Part shown: positions 18,686 to 27,007 of the stretch, piece after piece
Position numbering within the stretch: the stretch's first letter is position 1
Layout: each line of letters begins with the position of its first letter
Assembly (NCBI RefSeq): GCF_000192865.1
Contig: NC_015276.1
Span: forward strand, 4,620,317-4,684,316
Reading direction: 5' to 3'
DNA length: 64,000 nt
Source of the DNA: Marinomonas mediterranea MMB-1
GTDB taxonomy: Bacteria; Pseudomonadota; Gammaproteobacteria; Pseudomonadales; Marinomonadaceae
Position numbers and translations under genes: made by a program
The notes under the pieces: generated by a model
The model's input: only the letters and a program-made list of their open reading frames with translations
Database searches by the model: none
What the model was told of the DNA's origin: nothing

Positions 18686-18907
18686 AACATAACTCTCCAT
18701 GCAATGTTGTGTAAACGCAAACACCCTCAACAAGACTGATACTTCAGTCAAAAAAGCGTGTTTTTCTTTTTTATAAAAAGATTAAGACGTTCTTTAAATA
18801 ATCATTTGAAAGAATAAAAACTGATGTAGTTTCCTTCTTCTGATTGGTCATCGAGAGGCAAAATAGCACTGGATTCATTGAGGTGGTACCCTCATAATGT
18901 CTATATC

Positions 18908-18970
18908 AGTGATAACAAAATGAAATGGATCGCACAGACAGTGATAACAAAATGAAATGGATCGCACAGA
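18908..18970. repeat. Tandem duplication of a 32-bp unit upstream of the LysR gene
   Basis: Two copies, 18908-18939 and 18940-18970, start with agtgataacaaaatgaaatg and continue to gatcgcacaga. They are identical apart from the last base of the unit. The second ends 15 bp before the LysR start codon, next to its ribosome site, so it lies in the leader or promoter and could change expression. A recent replication-slippage duplication is the simplest origin. Confidence 0.92.
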
Positions 18971-18985
18971 GTAACAAGGATAGCT

Positions 18986-19846
18986 ATGTCAATTTCACTC
19001 GATGTCGAAGCAGTAAGAGCATTCGTAGTCATTGCTGAACTAAAGAGTTTTACACTTGCAGCAAACTCGCTTGGAACCAGTCAAGCAACATTGAGTCTTC
19101 GACTCAAACGTCTCGAACAACGCATCAACAGGCGTTTAATAGAGCGAACTCCCCGTGTCGTGAGACTGTCCTCTCAAGGAGAGGCCTTCATTGGTAACGC
19201 AAAAGCCTTTCTAGAAGCTCATGACAAAGCGGTTGAAACACTCTATACCGTTAAAAACCGCTTACGCTTAGGTATTGGCTGCCATATTATCGGCTCAGAG
19301 TTAACCGCGATTCTAGCCAAAGTGAATACTCAGTACCCTAATTTAACGTTAGAAATATCAACCGGGTTGTCCAGCGAACTAAAACAGCAATATGACGAAG
19401 GAACGCTAGACGCCGTCATAGTAAACTCAGAAGAATATAGAAAACAGGGACACCTGCTTTGTATCGAACATTACAGCTGGTTCGCTACGCCTAAATACAA
19501 GTACAAAGTCGGAGACTCAGTAAAACTGGCTACGCTTGATGAGAAGTGTGAAGTGCGCGATCAAGCACCAGTTATTTTAAAAAGTGCAGACATCCCTTTT
19601 CAAAAAATGCTGATTGGCGGCAATACCGACATTGTTAACTCGGCTATTTTAGCGGGAATGGCCATTGGTGTTTACGCTTTGCGGCTTGTTCCAGAAGGGC
19701 TGATAGACGTTCGTAGTAAGTTCAATTTGCCCGCACTTCCTACCTCATCGATAGAGTTGCATACACATCTGACGGACATTAAAACTCGAAATGTGCTCAA
19801 AGAAATCAGCCATATATTCAAACTCTACAACGGTACTACTCTATAG
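18986..19846 (+). CDS. LysR-family transcriptional regulator
   Basis: A 286-residue regulator with the N-terminal winged helix-turn-helix (FVVIAELKSFTLAANSLGTSQATLSLRLKRLEQRINRRL in two blocks, residues 12-53) and a C-terminal effector domain beginning at about 88. The ribosome site aacaagga precedes the ATG. It is divergent from the MFS exporter, the usual layout for a regulator and its target. The effector is unknown. A 32-bp tandem duplication sits directly upstream. Confidence 0.92.
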   Translation: MSISLDVEAVRAFVVIAELKSFTLAANSLGTSQATLSLRLKRLEQRINRRLIERTPRVVRLSSQGEAFIGNAKAFLEAHDKAVETLYTVKNRLRLGIGCHIIGSELTAILAKVNTQYPNLTLEISTGLSSELKQQYDEGTLDAVIVNSEEYRKQGHLLCIEHYSWFATPKYKYKVGDSVKLATLDEKCEVRDQAPVILKSADIPFQKMLIGGNTDIVNSAILAGMAIGVYALRLVPEGLIDVRSKFNLPALPTSSIELHTHLTDIKTRNVLKEISHIFKLYNGTTL

Positions 19847-19867
19847 ATCTCTAGATTTTTAGGTCTC

Positions 19868-19901
19868 TAGGGAAGGTGTGAACAAGCCCACACCTTCCCT
19901 A
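19868..19901. terminator. Hairpin after the LysR gene
   Basis: Perfect 13-bp arms (tagggaaggtgtg and its complement) with a 8-nt loop. There is no T run, so it may be a weak terminator or an RNA-stabilising hairpin between the convergent LysR and uvrD genes. Confidence 0.5.
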
Positions 19902-20066
19902 CGCACCCCATCCATGCTTAATGTCTCTGAGTCTAACACCAACAATTAAGTAGCATGTAGAACGAAACTTAACGAAAGCAGTTATCGATAGCGACCGCCA
20001 AACTCTCAACGACAGCGAAGCAACAACCGCCTCTATTAAATCAACTCAAAGTGCCATCATTTGATA

Positions 20067-22277
20067 TTACAGCACTTCCAATTTAGCAAAAGACAACACA
20101 AGCCACTTTGTACCTTCGGTATCGAAGTTCACTTGAACTCTGGCCTGTGGGCCTTGTCCTTCGTAGTTAATAACCAACCCTTCACCGAAGACCGGATGCT
20201 TCACTCGGTCGCCCATTGAAACGTTGGTTTCAGGTACTTGATAACCGTGCAATATGCTCTGATTTTGCTTTTGCAGTGTGCCTTGATAGTTGTGTCGCTG
20301 CATCGAAACAGGTCTTGCGACTTGTGAGCGCAGGCGCACTTCTTCAATACACTCTTGTGGGATTTCACGAATAAAACGAGAAGGACTATTGAAAGATTCA
20401 CTGCCATGCAATCGACGCGATTCCGCATAGGTAATATAGAGCTTCTCCATGGCCCGCGTAATACCAACATAACAAAGGCGACGCTCCTCTTCGAGGCGTC
20501 CAGGTTCCTCAAACGACATTTTGGAAGGGAACAAATTCTCTTCCACGCCAGTTAAAAAGACCAATGGAAATTCCAAGCCCTTCGCCGAGTGCAGCGTCAT
20601 CAACTGAACCGAATCCTGATACTCATCCGCCTGAGCTTCACCCGCATCCAATACCGCTTGGTCCAAGAATGCCATCATTGGCGAGCTAAACTCTTCGTCA
20701 TCTTCTGACCACGAGAAACCACTTGCGGCGCTGACTAACTCTTTCAAGTTCTCAATACGGGCTTCGCCTTTTTCACCCTTCTCCTTCTCATGATGAGGAA
20801 TCAAACCCGCTTCTTGAATGATGTGTTCAAAGACATCACCCAAACCTAGATCAGGTTGGATTAACGTATTCCCCATACCATCAATAATCTGTAAGAAGTT
20901 CTTAATCGCATTGGAAGCGCGAGCAGGCATCACACCATGCTGCACGATATGCTCTGCGGCCTGCCACATAGAGCAACCTTGATCTCGAGCGATCTCTCGC
21001 AAGGTACCAATACTGCGTTCGCCAATGCCACGCGGTGGTACGTTAATTACACGCTCCATTGCGCCGTCGTCATTCGGGTCAACTGCCAACCGAGCATACG
21101 CCAATGCGTTTTTGATCTCTAAACGATCATAGAATCTGTGCCCACCATAAATTCTATAAGGCAACTGTTCCCTAACGAGGCATTCTTCGATCACACGAGA
21201 TTGAGCGTTAGAACGATATAAAATCGCCATGTCTTTTAACGCGGTTCCGTCGTCGCGCCACTTTTTAATAATCTCTAATATAAAGCGCGCTTCGTCTTGC
21301 TCATTAAACCCAGCATAAAGGGAAATCGGGTCGCCATCGCCGCTGTCTGTCCAAAGCTCTTTACCTAAGCGATCATCATTGTTCTGAATCAGCCCGTTGG
21401 CGGCTTTTAGAATTTGCCCAGTTGAACGATAGTTTTGTTCAAGACGAATCGTCGCCACGTCATTAAAGTGTTTTGAGAAGTTTTGGATATTCTCAATTTT
21501 TGCGCCACGCCAACCATAGATTGACTGGTCATCATCACCCACTGCGGTGATCGTGCCAGTATCACCAACCATCACACGAAGCCACGCATACTGAATGGTG
21601 TTGGTGTCCTGAAACTCGTCCACCAGCACATGCACAAAGCGTTGTTGGTAATGCTTTAATAAAGCCGGATTTGTCAGCATTAATTCATGCGCTCGTAACA
21701 ATAACTCACCAAAATCCAGTAAGCCGTTGCGTTCACACGCTTCTTCGTAGTGGTAATAAAGCTCTCGCATCCCTTTTGAAAATGGATCATGCGAGTCGGG
21801 AACATGAGCAGCACGTCGACCTTCGTCTTTTTGGCCGTTAATAAACCAAGCCACTTGCTTAGGCGGCCAACGCGTATCATCGATATTAAACTCTCGCATG
21901 ATACGTTTAACGAGACGAAGCTGATCATCGCTGTCCATGATTTGGAAGTTTTCCTTCAACCCTGCATCGCGCCAATGCGCTCTAAGCAGGCGATGGGCCA
22001 AACCATGGAAGGTTCCCACCCACATACCTTGAGGTGGTAATCCAACAAGCTGCTCGATACGCCCTTGCATCTCTCGCGCCGCTTTGTTGGTGAAGGTAAC
22101 GGCCATAAGGCTATAAGGTGATAGCTCATAGGCATGCATTAGCCACGCTATACGATGAACCAGTACGCGAGTTTTACCGGAACCAGCGCCAGCCAGTACC
22201 AAACTGTTTTGAAGTGGCGCGGCAACGGCCTCACGCTGTTTGTCGTTTAGGGCATCGAGAATAAAAGAAACGTCCAT
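20067..22277 (-). CDS. uvrD: DNA helicase II UvrD
   Basis: A 736-residue superfamily 1A 3'-5' helicase of nucleotide excision and mismatch repair. Motifs in order: Q-motif LNDKQREAV, Walker A AGAGSGKT, motif II VDEFQDTN, motif III GDDDQSIYGWRGA, motif V LMTLHSAKGLEFPLVF and motif VI YVGITRAMEKLY. The C-terminus (VKHPVFGEGLVINYEGQG) is the Tudor-like RNA polymerase-contacting tail of UvrD/PcrA. Length fits UvrD (about 720). The ATG has a ggag ribosome site. It is encoded alone. Confidence 0.96.
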   Translation of the reverse strand: MDVSFILDALNDKQREAVAAPLQNSLVLAGAGSGKTRVLVHRIAWLMHAYELSPYSLMAVTFTNKAAREMQGRIEQLVGLPPQGMWVGTFHGLAHRLLRAHWRDAGLKENFQIMDSDDQLRLVKRIMREFNIDDTRWPPKQVAWFINGQKDEGRRAAHVPDSHDPFSKGMRELYYHYEEACERNGLLDFGELLLRAHELMLTNPALLKHYQQRFVHVLVDEFQDTNTIQYAWLRVMVGDTGTITAVGDDDQSIYGWRGAKIENIQNFSKHFNDVATIRLEQNYRSTGQILKAANGLIQNNDDRLGKELWTDSGDGDPISLYAGFNEQDEARFILEIIKKWRDDGTALKDMAILYRSNAQSRVIEECLVREQLPYRIYGGHRFYDRLEIKNALAYARLAVDPNDDGAMERVINVPPRGIGERSIGTLREIARDQGCSMWQAAEHIVQHGVMPARASNAIKNFLQIIDGMGNTLIQPDLGLGDVFEHIIQEAGLIPHHEKEKGEKGEARIENLKELVSAASGFSWSEDDEEFSSPMMAFLDQAVLDAGEAQADEYQDSVQLMTLHSAKGLEFPLVFLTGVEENLFPSKMSFEEPGRLEEERRLCYVGITRAMEKLYITYAESRRLHGSESFNSPSRFIREIPQECIEEVRLRSQVARPVSMQRHNYQGTLQKQNQSILHGYQVPETNVSMGDRVKHPVFGEGLVINYEGQGPQARVQVNFDTEGTKWLVLSFAKLEVL

Positions 22278-22444
22278 TGAGCTCCGCCATTTTTAAAATT
22301 AAGCCACAAAATGGTTGATTTTTGATCAATTTTGCGGTTTTTATATACAGGTAGTCTTGCTTTCTATCTATTTTGACTTTTTTCAACGGCTGATGACAGT
22401 GATTCGTCATATCTGTCATCAAAAGAGTCTGAGAGGTATTACTC

Positions 22445-22633
22445 ATGACGTCTATGGAAGTAGCTGAAATCAAAACTGAATTGCTTCATGCATCCATCAG
22501 TTTAAAAAAAGAAGAAAACGAACGAACCCAAAAAGAGGATAGCGACAGAATGCTTAAAGCACGACGCGCAATCGAGAATTATCGAGAGGAACAACGCTTA
22601 ATACAAGCGATTTCCGACGGTTGGGACGACTGA
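22445..22633 (+). CDS. Small conserved-looking protein, unknown
   Basis: A 62-residue charged, helical protein with a good ribosome site (gagagg, 8 nt before ATG). The end RRAIENYREEQRLIQAISDGWDD recalls the small PA3496-type proteins of Pseudomonas, but this is a weak impression and no function follows from it. It is divergent from uvrD with about 170 bp between starts. No membrane segment or signal peptide. Confidence 0.55.
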   Translation: MTSMEVAEIKTELLHASISLKKEENERTQKEDSDRMLKARRAIENYREEQRLIQAISDGWDD

Positions 22634-23064
22634 TATATAACGTCTCCTAACACTCATTTTTACAGCCTATTTTAAATAGGACTGTCTTCTGCTGGCCTCT
22701 TACTTTTATAGACGCCGGTTCAGGGTTTGCTACCCCCTATTTTTTGTCCAAAATGCTTTCGAATTAGTGCTTTCACCCTCATTTTAGTTACAAAAGCCCC
22801 CTGCACTAAGTCGCGAGCGAAGCCAAGACGAGGCAAAAATAGACGAAAAAGCGAAGTTTATACGTTACAAATGAGCATTTTGAGTCTCTTTTTAACATGG
22901 TATTGGAAAGCGCAATAATCGTGCAACGATCTCTACAAAAAGATAATCGACTTATTGATCTATTCCCTAGAAGCCGAATAGCGTTTCAAGTACCATTACA
23001 TCTAAATTTTTTAATCATCAACCCACAAAAACAAAAACAATTATAACCCTATCGGGGAGTCACC
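22634..23064. other. Intergenic region, 431 bp, no gene seen
   Basis: Contains short open frames without coding character. A small dyad cctattt-taaatagg near 22666 may end the small gene upstream. The remainder presumably holds the promoter of the aminotransferase gene. No tRNA or known riboswitch structure was recognised. Confidence 0.5.
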
Positions 23065-24261
23065 ATGTTTGAACACATCCAAGCTGCTCCAGCTGACCCT
23101 ATTCTTGGTTTAAGCGACACGTTTCGTAAGGACACAAACCCTAATAAAATCAATTTAGGCGTTGGCGTTTATAAAGACGAACAAGGCGCTACACCGATCC
23201 TTAAATCGGTAAAACAGGCAGAAGAACGCCTTGTTATCGATGAAAACACCAAAAGCTACCTTAGCATTGAAGGTGAGGAAGCTTACCGCGCTGCGGTAAA
23301 AGCCCTGCTTTTTGGTCAAGATCATGCTGTGATTTCTAAAAATCGCGCTCATACCGCCCATACACCTGGCGGTACTGGTGCATTGCGCGTAGCAGCTGAG
23401 TTCATCAAAAAGCATCTTCCCGAAGCAACAATCTGGGTCAGCAACCCAACATGGGCGAACCATCAGGCCGTCTTTCAATCTGTTGGCCTTGAAGTCGGCA
23501 GCTACGCCTATTACGACGCAAACGCGAAAACGCTAGACTTCGAAGCGATGCTAGCGAGCCTGTCACAAGTCCCTGAAGGCGACGTTGTGTTATTCCACGG
23601 CTGCTGCCACAACCCAACTGGCATCGACCCAACAGCGGTTCAATGGCAACAACTTGCAAAACTGGCTAGCAAACAAGGTTTCTTACCTTTATTCGACTTT
23701 GCTTACCAAGGTTTCGGCAACGGCCTTGAAGAAGATGCCGTTGGCTTACGCACTTTCTTGGAAGAAACCCCAGAAATGCTGATCGCGAACTCATTCTCCA
23801 AAAACTTTGGACTGTACAATGAGCGTGTTGGTGCATTGACCATTGTGGCTGAAACCGAAGAGCAAGCTAACGCCGCGTTTACTCAAATTAAACGCTGTGC
23901 TCGTACCAACTACTCTAACCCGCCTTCTCACGGCGCTGCGGTTGTGACAGAAATTCTGACCAACGACCAACTACGTAGTCTTTGGGAAATGGAACTTGCT
24001 AGCATGCGCCAGCGTATCCAAGAAATGCGCACCTTGTTCGTCAACACATTGCGAGCAAAAGGGGTTGAGCAGGACTTCTCGTTTATTTCCAAGCAACAGG
24101 GCATGTTCTCTTTCTCAGGCCTAAACCCTGATCAAGTGGCGAGCCTAAAAGAAGATCATAGTATTTACATCGTTGGCTCAGGTCGTATTAATGTCGCAGG
24201 CATGACCAAAGACAACATGGAACCACTGTGTGACGCTATTGCCGCTGTCTTAACGAAATAG
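23065..24261 (+). CDS. Aspartate/aromatic amino acid aminotransferase
   Basis: A 398-residue class I, subgroup Ia PLP aminotransferase of the AspC/TyrB type. Features: N-terminal INLGVGVYKDEQGATPIL, HGCCHNPTGIDP with the Asn contacting the cofactor, FDFAYQGFGNG with the Asp that holds the pyridine nitrogen, ANSFSKNFGLYNERVG with the Schiff-base Lys, and GRINVAGM with the Arg that binds the substrate carboxylate. It transfers the amino group between aspartate or aromatic amino acids and 2-oxoglutarate. A gggga ribosome site precedes the ATG. AspC and TyrB cannot be separated by eye. Confidence 0.93.
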   Translation: MFEHIQAAPADPILGLSDTFRKDTNPNKINLGVGVYKDEQGATPILKSVKQAEERLVIDENTKSYLSIEGEEAYRAAVKALLFGQDHAVISKNRAHTAHTPGGTGALRVAAEFIKKHLPEATIWVSNPTWANHQAVFQSVGLEVGSYAYYDANAKTLDFEAMLASLSQVPEGDVVLFHGCCHNPTGIDPTAVQWQQLAKLASKQGFLPLFDFAYQGFGNGLEEDAVGLRTFLEETPEMLIANSFSKNFGLYNERVGALTIVAETEEQANAAFTQIKRCARTNYSNPPSHGAAVVTEILTNDQLRSLWEMELASMRQRIQEMRTLFVNTLRAKGVEQDFSFISKQQGMFSFSGLNPDQVASLKEDHSIYIVGSGRINVAGMTKDNMEPLCDAIAAVLTK

Positions 24262-24323
24262 CAGCTTCAACCGCTCAGCGACAAGCGTCGCTGTATGCGA
24301 GAGAAAAGCATACAAACTTGACC

Positions 24324-24354
24324 AAAGAGCCAACAAACTGTTGGCTCTTTTCGT
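24324..24354 (+). terminator. Terminator of the aminotransferase gene
   Basis: Perfect 11-bp arms aaagagccaac (24324-24334) and its complement (24340-24350), loop of five bases, followed by ttcgtttt. Confidence 0.85.
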
Positions 24355-24410
24355 TTTACCTGTTAATTTTGTAAATCCAGTTTTGGCTAAGACTCGATGG
24401 AGCACCTTGA

Positions 24411-25049
24411 ATGACCGCCACTCTGATTTACTGCTATGACCCAATGTGTAGCTGGTGTTGGGGCTTTAAACCCGTTTGGAATCAGCTTGAAAAAGCACTA
24501 CAGCCTTTAATCGACAAACAAAAGTTGAGCATACAACCCATGCTCGGAGGGCTAGCACCCGATTCAGATACCCCCATGCCCGACGAAATGAAAACGAAGC
24601 TGGAAGCAACATGGCATCGTATTTCAGACAGCCTTGGCACGCAGTTTAATTTTGATTTTTGGCGAGAAGCCGCACCACGTCGTTCAACCTACCCAGCTTG
24701 CCGCGCCTGCCTAGTCGCCCGAGACTTTGGCCTAGAACATGAAATGGCAACCGAAATACAACACGCCTACTACCTAAACGCTCAAAACCCATCCGATCTC
24801 GACACACTCACCCGCTGCGCAAAACACATAGGATTAAAAGAAGACGGTTTTCAAAAATCCATGGCGCTCGTGAAAGAAGAACAAACACTAGAACATGAAA
24901 TTACCCAAGCACGACATCTAGGGCTCAACTCATTTCCGTCTTTAGCCGTCATCGTCGGCGACCACCTAACCGAAATCCCGATTGATTATGAAAACCATGA
25001 AACCATGCGTCAGGCGATAAAAGCCGCACTGCCTGTAGAGACAGACTGA
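24411..25049 (+). CDS. DsbA-family thiol oxidoreductase-like protein
   Basis: A 212-residue thioredoxin-fold protein with redox motif C13-S-W-C16 near the N-terminus, the helical insertion typical of DsbA, and the cis-Pro loop NSFPSLAVI near 183. No signal peptide is present, so it is cytoplasmic, unlike DsbA itself, and closer to the FrnE/2-hydroxychromene-2-carboxylate isomerase branch. The role is probably thiol-disulfide exchange or glutathione-dependent chemistry; the substrate is unknown. It lies 150 bp downstream of the aminotransferase, past a terminator, so it has its own promoter. Confidence 0.8.
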   Translation: MTATLIYCYDPMCSWCWGFKPVWNQLEKALQPLIDKQKLSIQPMLGGLAPDSDTPMPDEMKTKLEATWHRISDSLGTQFNFDFWREAAPRRSTYPACRACLVARDFGLEHEMATEIQHAYYLNAQNPSDLDTLTRCAKHIGLKEDGFQKSMALVKEEQTLEHEITQARHLGLNSFPSLAVIVGDHLTEIPIDYENHETMRQAIKAALPVETD

Positions 25050-25572
25050 CTTTTTAGCGAGGAGGAAATAACCAACACCTCGATCCAGCTCCTCCCTATT
25101 ACCAAGCAAAGGGAGCACTCAATACTTCGGTCTAGCTCCCCTTACCAAGTAAAAGGAGCGCTCAACACCTCGATCTAGCTCCTCCCCCTTACCAAGGGGG
25201 AGGTTGGGAGGGGGTCTACAACAGCACACACATCGAAGCCGTCCACAGCATTACCGAATAGAAAAACAGGGTCTATATCCAACCTATTTTTGCGCCATCT
25301 CAAAAATGGCACACTATTTCTGAGGTGAACAACATTCACCTTCTCGCTTTGTCTACTACGCTTTCTAAAAGTGTATTAGTATCAGATGTATAGTGCATGG
25401 GCAGCGAACTAGTGTGCCATGCCAAGAAATACATAAGCGCATACTCGATTTCAACACTCGCTTTTTCAGAAGGACTAGAAAGTTATTATATTTCAAATGG
25501 TTAGTGTTTAATATGAAATCACCCAACTGGATAAATGAGCATGCGCATTGATAAAATGTTAGGAGTATATAA
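25050..25572. other. Intergenic region, 523 bp, repeat-bearing
   Basis: Apart from the three palindromic repeat copies (25073-25217) no gene is seen. The rest is AT-rich and shows no coding character on either strand. It precedes the AT-rich orphan gene at 25573 and looks like accessory sequence. Confidence 0.5.
25073..25217. repeat. Three decayed tandem copies of an intergenic palindromic repeat
   Basis: Copies begin at 25073, 25120 and 25163, each with caaYacYtcgRtcYagctcc followed by ccttaccaag and a complementary ggag arm. The third copy is the best preserved, with arms ctccccctt and aagggggag and the tail gttgggagggggt. This type of palindrome is scattered between genes in many proteobacteria. 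The first two copies are degraded. Confidence 0.75.
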
Positions 25573-26361
25573 ATGTCAGATTCCAATCTGATGCCAGATA
25601 AAATTAAAAGCCCCATTCAGCTTATGGCTGCATGGTTTGTTATGTTGGTATCTGTGATCACGGTACTACTGACAACCGCAGTAAATATTGAAAAGCCTGA
25701 ATGGGCTGCTGGGTACTTGGTTATATCGCCAACGGTTGTGGTTATCATCGTAATTGGGTGCGTATTACTCATGCTAACCAAGTACAGACCACATTTACAA
25801 GATGGAAAAGAGTACGCTGAATGGATAAAAGAGCAAGGAGCATATTCACAGGGCGAATTTATACAGGCGGAAACTTTTACATCTTTCGAAGACAAAGAAA
25901 TTGTAAAAGAACAAGTGATTGATACTAGTGACATTAATAATATATCAGTTTCAGTTATCGATGTTATTGGGTCTTCTGAAATTGTAGAGTCCCTCAAGAA
26001 CAAAGGATTTAACGCAGAGATATATCCTCACAGACATAAAGAGTATGATAAACGCGAACCATTTAAGTCGATCAAAGGTGAGCAAGAGGGAATTTGGATT
26101 GGCTACAGAGTTGAAGCTAATATCGCAATAAGAGCAATTAACGTCGCGTTAAAAATTTGGCCTGAACTGAAATACATTGTTATACCTTCAGATAACAGCA
26201 GTCCACCAGACCATGTCAATGATCAAATATTCATAGGTGGCTCCAGCAAAACTCCAATCAATAGGGGAACACGCCCCTGGTTACTTGAAGAGCTAAAGTC
26301 ACTTAAAGAAGATATTGATATTAATGAATTTCATCGCAAGATTCGTGAAAAATACTCCTAA
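25573..26361 (+). CDS. Orphan membrane protein with two N-terminal TM segments and a soluble C-terminal domain
   Basis: Not recognised. The 262-residue protein has two hydrophobic segments at about 17-36 and 46-67, then a charged linker, then a compact alpha/beta domain from about 120. In that domain there is IDVIGSSEIVESLKNKGFNAEIY, an aromatic stretch EGIWIGYRVEANIAIRAI, and WPELKYIVIPSD followed by QIFIGGSSKTP. The alternating beta-alpha pattern suggests a small-molecule or protein-sensing domain, but no family name is justified. Base composition is more AT-rich than the housekeeping genes around it, and repeats flank it on both sides, so it was probably acquired horizontally. The start has only a weak upstream ribosome site (taggag, 9 nt away). 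Confidence 0.75.
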   Translation: MSDSNLMPDKIKSPIQLMAAWFVMLVSVITVLLTTAVNIEKPEWAAGYLVISPTVVVIIVIGCVLLMLTKYRPHLQDGKEYAEWIKEQGAYSQGEFIQAETFTSFEDKEIVKEQVIDTSDINNISVSVIDVIGSSEIVESLKNKGFNAEIYPHRHKEYDKREPFKSIKGEQEGIWIGYRVEANIAIRAINVALKIWPELKYIVIPSDNSSPPDHVNDQIFIGGSSKTPINRGTRPWLLEELKSLKEDIDINEFHRKIREKYS

Positions 26362-26405
26362 CAAGAACTAAAGAGGGTTTCGCGTACGCTCGTCAACTGC
26401 TCCTG

Positions 26406-26449
26406 TGTTGCTCTAGTGACCTACATCCATGTAGGTCACTAGAGCAACA
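26406..26449. repeat. 44-bp near-perfect palindrome (21-bp arms, 2-bp centre)
   Basis: Left arm 26406-26426 (starting tgttgctctagtgacctaca) and right arm 26429-26449 are exact reverse complements around a central cc. Length and symmetry exceed a normal terminator and there is no T run. It could extrude as a cruciform, be a mobile or REP-type repeat, or be a recombination site. It lies between the two orphan genes. Confidence 0.9.
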
Positions 26450-26624
26450 AGTCAGCTTGCCTGACACGCCTTACTACCACTGTATTTCACGCCGTATCCG
26501 CCGTGCTTTTCTCTGTGGAGACAATGCAGTTACCGGAAAAGTTTCGAACACCGTCAATGTATGACAAGTTCTTCAAATTGGGCGCCTATGTCAGCCCCTC
26601 TAACGAGACATGAAAAGGACAAAC

Positions 26625-26978
26625 ATGACTGGAAAAATCGGCCCACATGAAGGAATTGAATTTATACTTTTTGACCGAGGTGAAAAACACGTAATCTATT
26701 TCAATTGGGACTCATGGCCAGAAGAACATTTTTCTGCCGCAAAATTGGTTGGTGCTGAGACACTCATATTTTCACAGCCAGAAAGTGAAAGCGAATCGTA
26801 TATCTTCTATCGCAGAGAGTTTGAGTCAGAAGCAAAAGAACTAAGAGATATAATTCTGTCTGGCTATACTGCCCATGACGATGATTTTGAAGAGAAAGAA
26901 TATCGTATTGGTGAAATATTAGGTTACACCAAAGAAGATATTACTTTATACCTTAGCAATTTTGGAGACGATGCATAG
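26625..26978 (+). CDS. Small acidic hypothetical protein
   Basis: Not recognised. A 117-residue, strongly acidic protein (the frame extends 5 codons upstream to 26610, but the ATG at 26625 has the better ribosome site, aaaagga). It has no membrane segment. Aromatic-rich blocks VIYFNWDSWPEEHF and SYIFYRREF suggest a compact alpha/beta fold such as those of small immunity-type proteins, but that is only an impression. Like the gene upstream it is AT-rich and isolated, with no obvious partner toxin. Confidence 0.65.
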   Translation: MTGKIGPHEGIEFILFDRGEKHVIYFNWDSWPEEHFSAAKLVGAETLIFSQPESESESYIFYRREFESEAKELRDIILSGYTAHDDDFEEKEYRIGEILGYTKEDITLYLSNFGDDA

Positions 26979-27007
26979 ACAGCGAAGAAGAGAATAGGTC
27001 GCCCAAC

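Noticed and set aside
25050..25572. CRISPR array in the repeat cluster
   Set aside because: Only three irregular copies, no unique spacers of constant length and no cas gene nearby.
26340..26610. attC-like ends (cctaac and tctaac) around the orphan gene at 25573, suggesting an integron cassette
   Set aside because: The two ends are in the same orientation, and the required paired R and L boxes are not seen. No integron integrase is in the window.
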